Shown in pieces: positions 25,135 to 34,300 of a DNA stretch of 64,000 nucleotides. Every line of letters starts with the position of its first letter. Within the stretch, counting starts at the first letter, position 1. Origin of the DNA: Burkholderiales bacterium (GTDB lineage Bacteria > Pseudomonadota > Gammaproteobacteria > Burkholderiales > Casimicrobiaceae); the NCBI GenBank assembly GCA_905339295.1, contig CAJPFI010000001.1, positions 1 through 64,000 of the forward strand. Direction: 5' to 3'. Made by a program: the position numbers and the translations under genes. The notes beneath the pieces are model-generated. The model worked only from the letters and a program-made list of their open reading frames with translations, did not search any database and was not told the DNA's origin.

Positions 25135-26073
25135 ATGAGAAGGACGCTGATCTGCGGCTCGCTCGCCTACGACACCATCATGGTGTTCCCGGATCGCTTC
25201 AGCCGGCACATCCTGCCCGACCAGGCGCACGTGCTGTCGGTGTCGTTCACGGTCGGCGAGATGCGCCGCGAATGGGGCGGCTGCTCCGGCAACATCGCCT
25301 ACAACCTGCGCGGGCTCGGCGGGTCGCCCGTCGTGATGGCGACGTTCGGCGACGACGGCGGGCCGTACCGCGAGCGGCTCGAGTCGCTGGGCATCGGGGT
25401 CGACGGCGTGCGCCACGTGCCGGGGACCTACACGGCGCAGGCGTTCATCATCACCGACCTCGACGACAACCAGATCACCGCCTTCCATCCCGGCGCGATG
25501 ACGCGCTCGCACGACAACCACGTCGGCGAGGTCGAGGGCATCGCGTGGGGGATCGTCGCACCGGACGGGCGCGAAGGGATGATGCAGCACGCGGCCGAGT
25601 TTCGCGACGCGGGCGTGCCCTACGTATTCGATCCCGGCCAGGGCATCACGCTGTTCGACGGCGGCGAGCTGCTCGCGATGATCGACGGCGCGGCCGTGGT
25701 CGCGTGCAACGACTACGAGGGGAAGCTCCTGTGCGAGCGCACGGGGCTCGCGCTGGCGTCGATCGCGGAGCGCGTCGACGCGCTGGTGGTCACGCTGGGC
25801 GCGGACGGGTCGGTGATCCACCGGGCCGGCGGCGCGATCCGGATTCCGGCCGCGAAGGTCGGCGCGATCGTCGATCCGACCGGATGCGGCGACGCCTATC
25901 GCGCGGGGCTGCTCTACGGCCTCGCGAACGACTGGGACTGGGAGCGCACCGGTCGCCTCGCCTCGACGCTGGGCGCGCTCAAGATCGGCTCGCGCGGTGC
26001 CCAGAACCACGTGGTGAACCGCGAGAGGGTGGCGGCGTTGTACCTGCAGTCCTTCGACCACTCGCCATGGTGA
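25135..26073 (+). CDS. PfkB-family carbohydrate/adenosine kinase
   Basis: A 312-residue ribokinase-fold kinase. Glycine-rich GGCSGNIAYNLRGLGGSPVV (48-67) is the PfkB signature 1, and DPTGCGDAYRAGLLYGL (247-263) is signature 2 with catalytic base Asp253; the usual GAGD is GCGD here. The sequence resembles the adenosine-kinase-like subgroup (MRRTLICGSLAYDTIMVFPD). Substrate could be adenosine or another nucleoside or sugar. A TACACT -10-like box lies at 25088-25093. The downstream lipoprotein gene overlaps its stop. Confidence 0.85.
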   Translation: MRRTLICGSLAYDTIMVFPDRFSRHILPDQAHVLSVSFTVGEMRREWGGCSGNIAYNLRGLGGSPVVMATFGDDGGPYRERLESLGIGVDGVRHVPGTYTAQAFIITDLDDNQITAFHPGAMTRSHDNHVGEVEGIAWGIVAPDGREGMMQHAAEFRDAGVPYVFDPGQGITLFDGGELLAMIDGAAVVACNDYEGKLLCERTGLALASIAERVDALVVTLGADGSVIHRAGGAIRIPAAKVGAIVDPTGCGDAYRAGLLYGLANDWDWERTGRLASTLGALKIGSRGAQNHVVNRERVAALYLQSFDHSPW

Positions 26074-26552
26074 TCGCCATGATCCGTCCGCCCGGCTGCC
26101 GAGTGTTCCTGTCCGCGCTCGCCTGCTCCGTCCTGCTCCTCGCCGGCTGCGTGCCGGTGCAGCGGGCGGATGTCTACTACCCCGGGCAGGCGCTGCGCAC
26201 GCAGTCGGTCGAGTTCGGCTTCGTCGAGTCGGTGCGGGAAGTGCTCATCGGCGGCTCGCGCACAGGCGTCGGCGGCGCGAGCGGCGCGGTGATCGGCTCG
26301 ATCGCCGGCAGCCACGCCGGCGGCGGCCACCGCGGGAGCTTCGCCGGCTCGGTGATCGGCGCCATCGTCGGCGGCATCATCGGCGTCGCGGTCGAGGAAG
26401 GCGTGACGCAGCGGCCGGGCATCGAGATCACGGTGCGGCTCGACGGCGGGGGCCTGATCGCGGTCGTGCAGGATGCCGAGTGGGAGGCGCTGCGCCCGGG
26501 CGACCGCGTGCGCGTGCTCTCGGACGGCTACTCGACGCGTGTCACCCGCTAG
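26067..26552 (+). CDS. SlyB-like glycine-zipper outer-membrane lipoprotein
   Basis: A 161-residue lipoprotein. The lipobox is LLAGC with Cys28 as the lipid-bearing residue. Residues 62-105 are a glycine-zipper stretch (GASGAVIGSIAGSHAGGG, then GSVIGAIVGGIIGVAVEEG) that resembles the SlyB/Pcp family, which inserts in or steadies the outer membrane. A beta-rich C-terminus follows (GIEITVRLDGGGLIAVVQD). Start at 26067 (overlapping the kinase stop) or 26079 both keep the signal peptide. Confidence 0.85.
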   Translation: MVIAMIRPPGCRVFLSALACSVLLLAGCVPVQRADVYYPGQALRTQSVEFGFVESVREVLIGGSRTGVGGASGAVIGSIAGSHAGGGHRGSFAGSVIGAIVGGIIGVAVEEGVTQRPGIEITVRLDGGGLIAVVQDAEWEALRPGDRVRVLSDGYSTRVTR

Positions 26553-26624
26553 CGCGAGCGATCGCATGCCGGCTCCACGGCCCGCCGCTGCGCGGGCCGC
26601 CGCGTTCCGGGCGCCCGCGTCCTG

Positions 26625-27452
26625 ATGCGCCGCCGCTCCCCGCGTTCACCGTCGTCCACGGGCCGGCCGGTCGCGTTCCCGGTCAGGCTGTGGCGCGCGA
26701 CACGCATCTCGATCCACCTCGTCGCCGGACTGGCGACGACGACGTTCGTGTTCCCGCGCGCGAGCGCCGAGCGCAGGCGCTCGCACATCCTCCGGTGGTC
26801 GCGCAAGCTCCTTCGCCTGATGAACGTCGAGGCGCGCGTTCACGGCGCGATCGACGCGCACGGCGGCAACGTGCTGATCGTCGCCAACCACGTCTCGTGG
26901 CTCGACATCGTGGTCCTGAACGCGCACCGGCCGGCGCGCTTCGTCGCGAAGTCCGAACTGGCGGACTGGCCGGTCGTCGGGCGCCTGATCCGCGGATCGG
27001 GAACGCTGTTCATCGAGCGCGGGCGCCTGCGCGACACCGAGCGCATCAACCGCCGCGCGGCCGAAGTGCTCGCGTCGGGCGACGTGATCGCCGTGTTCCC
27101 CGAAGGGACGACGACCGACGGCAGCACGATGCTCAGGTTCCATGGCTCGCTGCTGCAGCCGGTCGTGGACGCCGAGGGCCACGTGCTTCCGGTCGCGATC
27201 CGCTATCACGACGGCGACGGCGTGCTGTCGCTCGCGCCCGAGTACGCGGGCGACACGAGCTTCGCGGCATCGTTCTGGCGCGTGTGCGGCGAGCGGCGAC
27301 TGGCGGTCGACCTGATCGCGGCGCCGGCGCTCGCCGCGCGCACGCGACATCGTCGCGACCTCGCGCGCGAGGCCGAGGACGCTATACGAGCGGCTTTGGC
27401 ACGACGGGATGCCGCGACGGCACCTGGAACACGCGGCGGTCCGGCAACCTGA
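26625..27452 (+). CDS. PlsC-type 1-acyl-glycerol-3-phosphate acyltransferase family protein
   Basis: A 275-residue acyltransferase. The HX4D catalytic motif is His89-Asp94 (NHVSWLD). The glycerophosphate-binding motif FPEGTT is at 158-163, and ERGR lies between them. A hydrophobic stretch (30-46) probably anchors it to the inner membrane. It would acylate lysophosphatidic acid or, as in OlsA-like relatives, another lyso-lipid. The last 71 bases overlap the 3' end of apaH on the opposite strand. The alanine/glycine-rich C-terminus comes from that overlap. Confidence 0.85.
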   Translation: MRRRSPRSPSSTGRPVAFPVRLWRATRISIHLVAGLATTTFVFPRASAERRRSHILRWSRKLLRLMNVEARVHGAIDAHGGNVLIVANHVSWLDIVVLNAHRPARFVAKSELADWPVVGRLIRGSGTLFIERGRLRDTERINRRAAEVLASGDVIAVFPEGTTTDGSTMLRFHGSLLQPVVDAEGHVLPVAIRYHDGDGVLSLAPEYAGDTSFAASFWRVCGERRLAVDLIAAPALAARTRHRRDLAREAEDAIRAALARRDAATAPGTRGGPAT

Positions 27453-28209
27453 TCGCGGTCAGCGTCCCGCCCCACAGGCACGCCGAATCGAGCATCATCA
27501 CGTTGGGCGCGAGGTCGAGCTCGAGCGTCGACCAGTGCCCGGACACGATCGTCTCGGACGCGGTGCGCCGGTGGTCGTGCGCGAACCACGGACGGAAGCC
27601 CTCCGGTGCGTGGGCGCGGCCGCGCTTCTCGCCGAACTCCATCCGCCCGTCGGCCGTGCAGAAGCGCAGTCGCGTGCACGCGTTGACGATCGCCCGGAGG
27701 CGATCGTCGCCCTCGAGGTCGTCGCGCCACGTCGACGGATCGTCGCCGTAGAGCGCGCCCAGGAAGCGGCGGGCGTCGCTGCCCGCGAGCTTGGCCTCGA
27801 CTTCGCCGGACAGCCCGAGCGCATCCGCCGCGGTCCACGAGGGGAGCAGTCCGGCGTGCACCATCAGCAACCCGTCCTCGCGCACCACGAGTGGGCGCGC
27901 GGCGAGCCAGTCGAGCAGGTCGGCGCGGTCCGGCGCGCGCAGAACGTCGTCGAGCGTGTCGCTGCGATGCGGGGCGCGATGGCCCGCCGCCACGGTCAGG
28001 AGGTGCAGGTCGTGGTTGCCGAGGACGACGCGCGCGGCGTCGCCCAGCGCCTTGACCTCGCGCAGGATCGGCAGCGACCCGGGACCGCGGTTGACGAGGT
28101 CGCCGACCAGCCAGAGGCGATCGTTCGCGGGGGAGAAGCCGACGAGGTCGAGGAGTTGCACGAACTCGTCGTGACACCCCTGCAGGTCGCCGATCGCGTA
28201 GAGCGCCAT
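27382..28209 (-). CDS. apaH: diadenosine tetraphosphatase (symmetrical)
   Basis: A 275-residue metallophosphatase that splits Ap4A into two ADP and can also remove nucleoside-tetraphosphate caps from mRNA. The motif set is complete: GDLQGCHDEF near residue 7, WLVGDLVNRGPGS, VVLGNHDLHLL, and MVHAGLLPSW. C-terminal family landmarks are SGHWSTLELDLAPNVMMLDSACLWGGTL. It converges with the acyltransferase gene with a 71-base overlap and is divergent from rep. Confidence 0.95.
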   Translation of the reverse strand: MALYAIGDLQGCHDEFVQLLDLVGFSPANDRLWLVGDLVNRGPGSLPILREVKALGDAARVVLGNHDLHLLTVAAGHRAPHRSDTLDDVLRAPDRADLLDWLAARPLVVREDGLLMVHAGLLPSWTAADALGLSGEVEAKLAGSDARRFLGALYGDDPSTWRDDLEGDDRLRAIVNACTRLRFCTADGRMEFGEKRGRAHAPEGFRPWFAHDHRRTASETIVSGHWSTLELDLAPNVMMLDSACLWGGTLTAIRLPDRRVFQVPSRHPVVPKPLV

Positions 28210-28357
28210 GGCCGTGGGAATGGAATGGAGTTCGGCGCGCGCGTCAAGACTGCCGCGCGGGCGCGAGCGTTGCTAGGATGCCGACCATTCTAGGGCCTGC
28301 CGGCGCGGCCAGGGCGCGAGTCCTCCGTCCGCGCCGGCAGCCCCGGCAACCCCACCG

Positions 28358-30376
28358 ATGTCGTTCCCGCTCAACCCCGAACAGGCCGCCGCGGTTCGCC
28401 GCAGCGACGCGCCGATGCTCGTCCTCGCCGGCGCGGGCAGCGGCAAGACGCGCGTCATCACCGCGAAGATCGCGCACCTGGTCGCGCAGGGCGGCGATCC
28501 GTCGCGGCTGGTCGCGATCACGTTCACGAACAAGGCGGCGCGCGAGATGCGCGAGCGCGCGGACGCGCTGCTCGCCGGCGCCGGCCGCAGGGACGCCGCC
28601 GCGAAGGTCCGCGTCGCGACGTTCCACGCGCTCGGCCTCGCGATCATGCGCGCCGAAGCAAAGGCGCTGGGGCTGAAGCCGGGGTTCTCGGTGCTCGATC
28701 CGCAGGATCTCGAGGGCATCGTCGCCGAGCTCGCTGCCACCGCCGACCGCGCACGCACGCGCAAGGCGCAGTGGAGGATCAGCCAGTGGAAGAACGCGCT
28801 CGCGACGCCGGCCGAGGCGCTCGCCGGGGCGAAGGACGCCGACGAGGCGATCGCGGCCCGGGCGTATGCGCGCTATGCCGACGCGCTCGCCGCCTACCAG
28901 GCGGTCGACTTCGACGACCTGATCCGGTTGCCGGTCGAGCTGCTCGAGCGCGACGGCGAGGCACGCGGGCGCTGGCAGGCGAAGTGCGAGCACGTGCTGG
29001 TCGACGAGGTGCAGGACACCAACCCGCTGCAGTACCGCCTGTTCCGCGCTCTGGTCGGCGAGCGCGGGCGCTTCACCGCGGTCGGCGACGACGATCAGGC
29101 GATCTACGGCTGGCGCGGCGCGACGCTCGAGAACCTCGCGCAGCTGCCGCGCGACTATCCGGGCCTCGTCGTCGTCAAGCTCGAGCAGAACTACCGGTCG
29201 ACCACGCGCATCCTCGCGTCGGCGAACGCGCTGATCGCGAACAACCCGAAGCTGCACGACAAGCGGCTGTGGAGCGACCGCGGGCACGGCGATGCGATCC
29301 GCGTCGTCGCCGCGCGCGACGAGGACGCCGAGGCCGGGATCGTCGCGTCGGCGATCTCGGCGCACCGCTTCGAGCACCGCGGCCGGTGGTCGGACTACGC
29401 GGTGCTCTACCGCGGCAATCACCAGTCGCGCCCGCTCGAGGCGGCGCTGCGCGCGCAATCGATCCCGTACGAGGTGTCCGGCGGCCAGTCGTGGTTCGAG
29501 CGCGCCGAGATCAAGGACCTGGTCGCCTACCTGAGGCTCGTCGCCAACGAGGACGACGACCCGGCGTTCCTGCGCGCCGTCGCGGTGCCGAAGCGCGGCG
29601 TCGGGCAGGCGACGCTCGCGAAGCTCGCGGAGGCCGCCGCCGCGCGGGACGAGAGCCTCGCGGCGGCCGTGCGCGCGCCCGCATTCGCCGCGGTCGCGCA
29701 TGCTCGCGCACACGCGACGCTCGTCGAATTCGTGGCCATGGTCGACCGGTTGCGCCACCGCGCGCCGCGCGAGCCGGCCGGGCGCCTGATCGACGACCTG
29801 CTGCGCGCGATCGGCTACGAGGACCACCTGCTCGCGACGTTCGACAAGCGCGAGGCGGCCGCGAAGATCGAGAGCGTGCGCGACTTCACCGGATGGCTCG
29901 CGCGGAAGGGCGAGGCCGACCGAAGGACGCTCGTCGAGCTGACGCAGGCGATTGCGCTGATCACGATGCTCGAGGGGCGCGACGGCGAGGACGCCGACGC
30001 CGTCCGGCTGTCGACGCTGCACGCGGCGAAGGGCCTCGAGTTCCCGCACGTGTTCCTCGTGGGGCTCGAGGAGGGCATCCTGCCGCATCGCGAGTCGGTC
30101 GAGGCCGGCACGATCGACGAGGAGCGCCGGCTGATGTACGTGGGGCTCACGCGCGCGGAACGCTCGCTGCACCTGTCGTTCTGCCGCACGCGCAAGCGGG
30201 CGGGCGGGCGAACGGACTGCACGCCCTCGCGCTTCCTCGCGGAGCTTGCGCAGGACGACCTGCGCTGGGCCGGGGCGCCGCTGCCGCCCGACGAGGCCGC
30301 GCGCGAGAAGGCGGCGGGGTCGGCGCGGCTGGCTGCGCTCAGGGCCGCGCTCGCGCGACCGGGTCCGACGCGATGA
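28358..30376 (+). CDS. rep: Rep-family 3'-5' DNA helicase
   Basis: A 672-residue superfamily 1A helicase. Motif I is LAGAGSGKTRVIT (22-34), Ia ITFTNKAAREM, II VLVDEVQDTNPLQYRL (variant DEVQDT), III VGDDDQAIYGWRGA, IV KLEQNYRST, V LSTLHAAKGLEFPHVFLVGLEEG and VI EERRLMYVGLTRAERSL. Length and the start MSFPLNPEQAAAV fit Rep rather than UvrD, which is longer. Rep clears proteins ahead of replication forks. The gene is divergent from apaH. The terminator at 30379-30400 separates it from the convergent cytochrome gene. Confidence 0.93.
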   Translation: MSFPLNPEQAAAVRRSDAPMLVLAGAGSGKTRVITAKIAHLVAQGGDPSRLVAITFTNKAAREMRERADALLAGAGRRDAAAKVRVATFHALGLAIMRAEAKALGLKPGFSVLDPQDLEGIVAELAATADRARTRKAQWRISQWKNALATPAEALAGAKDADEAIAARAYARYADALAAYQAVDFDDLIRLPVELLERDGEARGRWQAKCEHVLVDEVQDTNPLQYRLFRALVGERGRFTAVGDDDQAIYGWRGATLENLAQLPRDYPGLVVVKLEQNYRSTTRILASANALIANNPKLHDKRLWSDRGHGDAIRVVAARDEDAEAGIVASAISAHRFEHRGRWSDYAVLYRGNHQSRPLEAALRAQSIPYEVSGGQSWFERAEIKDLVAYLRLVANEDDDPAFLRAVAVPKRGVGQATLAKLAEAAAARDESLAAAVRAPAFAAVAHARAHATLVEFVAMVDRLRHRAPREPAGRLIDDLLRAIGYEDHLLATFDKREAAAKIESVRDFTGWLARKGEADRRTLVELTQAIALITMLEGRDGEDADAVRLSTLHAAKGLEFPHVFLVGLEEGILPHRESVEAGTIDEERRLMYVGLTRAERSLHLSFCRTRKRAGGRTDCTPSRFLAELAQDDLRWAGAPLPPDEAAREKAAGSARLAALRAALARPGPTR

Positions 30377-30378
30377 GA

Positions 30379-30400
30379 AACGCGGCCCTCGGGCCGCGTT
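30379..30400. terminator. bidirectional terminator between rep and the cytochrome c gene
   Basis: AACGCGGCCC and GGGCCGCGTT form a 10-bp perfect stem with a 2-base loop, 2 bases after the rep stop. On the minus strand TTTCTC follows the stem, so it probably also ends the cytochrome transcript. Confidence 0.65.
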
Positions 30401-30423
30401 CCGCCGTGGCTCGCCCGTCGCGG

Positions 30424-31026
30424 TTATTTCGCGGCAGCCGCCATGTAGTCGACGGCGGCCCTCACGTCGGCATCCGTCAACGCCATCGCGCCGCCCTTCG
30501 GCGGCATCACGCCGCCCTTGCCGGTGAAACCCTTGATCGCGTGGTCGTAGAGCGTGTTCGCGCCCTGCGCGATGCGCGCGGACCACGCGCCCTTGTCGCC
30601 GAACTTCGGGGCGCCCGCGATGCCCATGCCGTGGCATGCGACGCATGCGGTGTCGTAGGTCTTCTTGCCGGCGTTCGCGGCAGGCGCCGCCGCGACAGCG
30701 GCGGGCGCGGCGGCGACCGCGACGGCCGCGGGCGCCGCCGCCGCGGGCGCCGCAGCGGGCGCAGCCGCGGACGCCGCAGCCGGAGTTGCAGCTGTCGCCG
30801 CTGCCGGTGCCGCGCCGGTCGTCGTGCCTGCGCCGATCTGCACGGTCCCGACCGGCGCGATGCGCGCGAGCACCGCGCTGTCGTCGCCGCCGCCCTGGGC
30901 GCCGCCGGTGACGAGCTGCGTGATCAGCACGATCAGCACGATCGGTACGACGAACGCGAGCACGACGACGATGATGAGCTGCTTCGGGGTCTTGATCGGG
31001 GAGCTGTGCGGGTCGTGGTCGGTCAT
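30424..31026 (-). CDS. membrane-anchored cytochrome c5-type protein
   Basis: A 200-residue protein with a short cytoplasmic N-terminus (MTDHDPHSSPIKTPKQ), one transmembrane helix (about 17-40), a low-complexity linker of Ala/Pro/Val (72-118) and a single cytochrome c domain. The haem site is CVACH (128-132) and the likely sixth ligand is Met174 (GGVMPPKGG). The domain resembles cytochrome c5 / CcoP-type monohaem modules (KFGDKGAWSARIAQGANTLY). It probably shuttles electrons at the periplasmic face, a possible link between SoxAX and the terminal oxidase, though that is conjecture. Confidence 0.88.
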   Translation of the reverse strand: MTDHDPHSSPIKTPKQLIIVVVLAFVVPIVLIVLITQLVTGGAQGGGDDSAVLARIAPVGTVQIGAGTTTGAAPAAATAATPAAASAAAPAAAPAAAAPAAVAVAAAPAAVAAAPAANAGKKTYDTACVACHGMGIAGAPKFGDKGAWSARIAQGANTLYDHAIKGFTGKGGVMPPKGGAMALTDADVRAAVDYMAAAAK

Positions 31027-31151
31027 GGCAACGCGTCGGAGGCGGGCGGGGACGGCGCGCGGGGAACGGCGCCGAACGCGGCATTATACCGGCCCGCTTC
31101 GGCCTGTCGCGCCTGCGGCGGTGTCGATGGACGCTGCAGGGGGCGGACGGC

Positions 31152-31157
31152 TACAAT
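31152..31157 (+). promoter_or_regulatory. -10 box candidate for tRNA-Arg
   Basis: TACAAT lies 11 bases before the mature tRNA 5' end. No convincing -35 was found 17 bases upstream. Confidence 0.35.
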
Positions 31158-31168
31158 ATCCGGTTCGC

Positions 31169-31245
31169 GCGCCCGTAGCTCAGTTGGATAGAGTATTGGT
31201 TTCCGAAGCCAAGGGTCACAGGTTCGAATCCTGTCGGGCGCGCCA
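31169..31245 (+). tRNA. tRNA-Arg (anticodon CCG)
   Basis: A full 77-base cloverleaf. The acceptor stem GCGCCCG pairs with CGGGCGC. The D arm is GCTC-AGTTGGATA-GAGT, the anticodon arm is TTGGT-TTCCGAA-GCCAA with anticodon CCG reading CGG (arginine), and the T arm is ACAGG-TTCGAAT-CCTGT. The discriminator base is G and CCA is encoded. CGG is a common codon at this G+C content. The tRNA 3' end is not followed by an integrase or repeat, so no attachment site is indicated. Confidence 0.95.
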
Positions 31246-31390
31246 GTTTCCTTCCCTCCGGCGCCGGAGCTCGCGAAACGGGCTCCGGTGGATGTCCCCC
31301 CGCCGCCCCGGGCCCGCCTCCAGACACCCGGCCCCGCTCGCGCGTCGCCCCGCGGCCTGCGCGACCGGGGCGTCGGTGCTCGGATAGCGC

Positions 31391-34300
31391 TCAGTCGTAG
31401 GATCGCCGGTAGGCGATGCCCACGCCGCTCGCGGTTCCGGCCTCGGCTCGCAGCGTGATCGAGCGAGTCAGCGCGTACTCGAGGCGAAGCGTGTTGGTCG
31501 CCACGGTGATCCCCTGCTCGTAGACGAGCGACAGCCGCTCGGACAGGCGCTTGCCGAACGCGACGACGGGATTGGCGACGGCGGCGCCGCTTGCGTCAAG
31601 CGTCGTCCGGCTGCGAATCGACAGGTCGTCGAGACCGAGCCGGCGGGCGATCGAGGTTCCGAACGGTCTGCCGCCCGCGCCGAGCAGCGACGCGGAAGCC
31701 GCCGAGATCGCGGCGAGATCCGCGCCGGTCGACCGTTCGAGTCCCTGCCCGGTGATGAGCCACGCGAGCTTCTCGCCGTCGGACACCGGCGGATTGGACA
31801 CGAGCGTCACGCGCGGCACGTTGACGCTGCCGGTGATCTCGATGCCGGCCTCGACGGCGGTATTCCTGCGCATCGCGACGATGTCGAGCGCGGGATTGTC
31901 GAGCGGGCCGTCGAACACCAGGCGCGCGCGATCACGGTCGAGGTCGAGGCGCTGGCCGTACGCGAAGTAGGTGCCGTCGACGGCGCTTATCGCGCCGCGT
32001 GCCTCGAGCCGCCCGTTCGGCGCGGTCGCGAGCGAAAGCCGGCCGCGCAGTTGCGCCTCCAGCCCCTCGCCGACGAACGAGAGCCGGTTGCCGAGGTCGA
32101 CGTCGAGCGCGAGCGTGAGCGGTCCGCCGAGGCGGGCGTCGCGCGCCGGAGTCGCGGGCGCCGGACGACCCTTCACGACGACGTCGGTCGCGAGCGCCGT
32201 GCCGCGACTGCGCTCGTATTCGACGTGGCCCTCGTCGATCCTGACCGCGCCCGCGACGTTCGCGCGCCCGTCCGCGAGCGCGAGCGTCCCCTCGCCGCTC
32301 GCGATCAGCCTGAGGTCGGGGCGATTGAACAGTCGGAGCCGGTCCGCGCGCCACGCGATGCTCGTGCCGAGTCCCTCGGGGTCGCCGGCGCGCCGCGCGC
32401 GGGCGAGCGTGCCGCTCGCACGGAACGTGCCCTCGCCGGCGCGAAACGCGAGTTCGTCCAGCGTGACCGCGCCGTCGTCGAGCCGCGCGGCGAACGTGCC
32501 CTGCGCGAAATGCATGCCCCACTGCGGCGCATCGAGGCGCAGCCCGCTTCCCGTGATCGTCCCCGAAAGGACCGGCGAGGCGAGCGTCCCGCGCGCGGCC
32601 AGGTCGGCGCGCAGGCGGCCGTCCGCGGTCGCGGTCGTTCCCAGCCATGGCTGGAGCAGCGCGAGCGACGGCCACTCGCCGACGAGCGTCGCATCGAGCG
32701 GCGCGTCGGGCGCGAGCGTCCCGGGCGCGGCGGTCGGCGAGCGCGCCAGCGCGAAGGCGAGCGTCGCGCTCCCGCCGAGCGCGGACGCGAGCCTCGCCTG
32801 GCCGTCGACCGCGTCGTCGGCGAAGCGCACGTCGAGCTCGAGGCGCGTGAGACCGATCGACGTGCCGTCGCGCGCGGAGTCGGCGAGCGTGTCGATGCGC
32901 ACGTCGCCGCGCTCGCGGTGGATCGCGAGCGTGCCGTCGAGGCGCGGCGAGGCCGTGATCGACCACGCGCCGCCCAGCGCGACGTCGGTCGAGAACGGCA
33001 GCGCGACGCCGGCGATGCGCGCGAACGCCGCCGCGGGGACGCCGGTGAACGCGCCGTGCGTCGTGACGCGGCCTTGCTCGATCGCGAGATCGTCGACGCG
33101 GAAGTCGCCGTCGGCGAAGCGAAGCCGGGCGTGCATGAGCGCGATCCGGCCCCGCCCGACCTCGAGCGCCGCAGGTCCCTCGAGACGCGCGTTCGCGGCA
33201 CCGGACGAGCGAAGCGCCGTCACGTTTCCGCGCCAGCGCTGCGCGCCGACGTCGAACGCACCGGCGAGCGTCGCCTCGACGTCGCTGCCGGCGACTCTCG
33301 CGCGCACGTCCGCGCGGTGATCGGCCAGCGTGCCGCGCGCGGTGCCGGTCGCGCTCGCGAGCCGCATGCCCGCGGCCTCGACGTCGCGCGCGTCGACATC
33401 CAGCTCGACCGGCCGCCGGTCGAGCTCGGCGCCCGCCCGTTGCGGCCACGCGATGCGCAGGTCGAGCCTCGCCGCGGCGAAGTCCGGACCCGCGCGCAGG
33501 CGCTCGCCCCGCAGTCTCGCTTCGATGCCGACGTCGCGCGGCGCGAGCATCGCCGTGCCCTTCGCGACCAGCCGCCCCTCGAGCGGCGCGGGCAGCCACG
33601 CCGCGAGCGGGGAAAGCGCCTCGAGGCGTGGCAGGTCGAGGTCGAAGGCGAGCGAGTCCCCGAGGCGTCCCGCATCGCCCTTCGCGATGACGCGCCCACC
33701 CGCGACGCGCGCGTCGACCGCGACGTCGCGCGCCTCGGTCGCGCTCACGCTGCCGCGCGCGGTGCCCGCGAGCGCGATGCCCGACCATTGCGAGCCGCCC
33801 GCGAGCGCGACGTCGACGCTCGCGCGCCAAGGCGACGCGAGCGCGCCGCTCGCGATCACGCGGCCGTCGAGCGAGCCCTCGGGAAAGTCGCCGAAGCGCG
33901 AAGGATCGAAGCGCGCGAGGGTGGCGTCCGCATCGAAGGCCAGCGTGCCGTCGAGCGCGATCGACCCGCTGCCGTCGAGTCGGGCGTTGCCCGCGACGGC
34001 GCGCAGCGACGCGATCCTCACGCGGCCTCCGGCGAGCGTCGCGTCGAATGCCGCGGCGATGCCGCGCGTGCGGTCCGCGAGATCGCCGCGCACCCGTTGC
34101 GCTTGCTCGTCGAGGTCCGCGACCAGCGTGCCCGCGAGGCGCGTCGGCGACAGGCGCGAATGGACGCGCGCGAGGTCGAGGTCCGCGACGTCGAGCGTGC
34201 CGGAGACGGAGCGCCCGGCGGGTACGAGGACGACTCGGCCGCGTGCCGTGCCGCCGCCCTCGAGCGTGGCATGCAGGTCGTCGAGCGCGAGGGTGGCGCC

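Noticed and set aside
30700-30815. Ala/Pro-coding tandem repeat in the cytochrome gene as a CRISPR-like or VNTR array
   Set aside because: Units are irregular and coding; there are no uniform spacers. It is a low-complexity protein linker.
31169-31245. tRNA-Arg as a possible integration site
   Set aside because: No integrase, no repeat of the tRNA 3' end within the window, and no foreign-looking DNA next to it.
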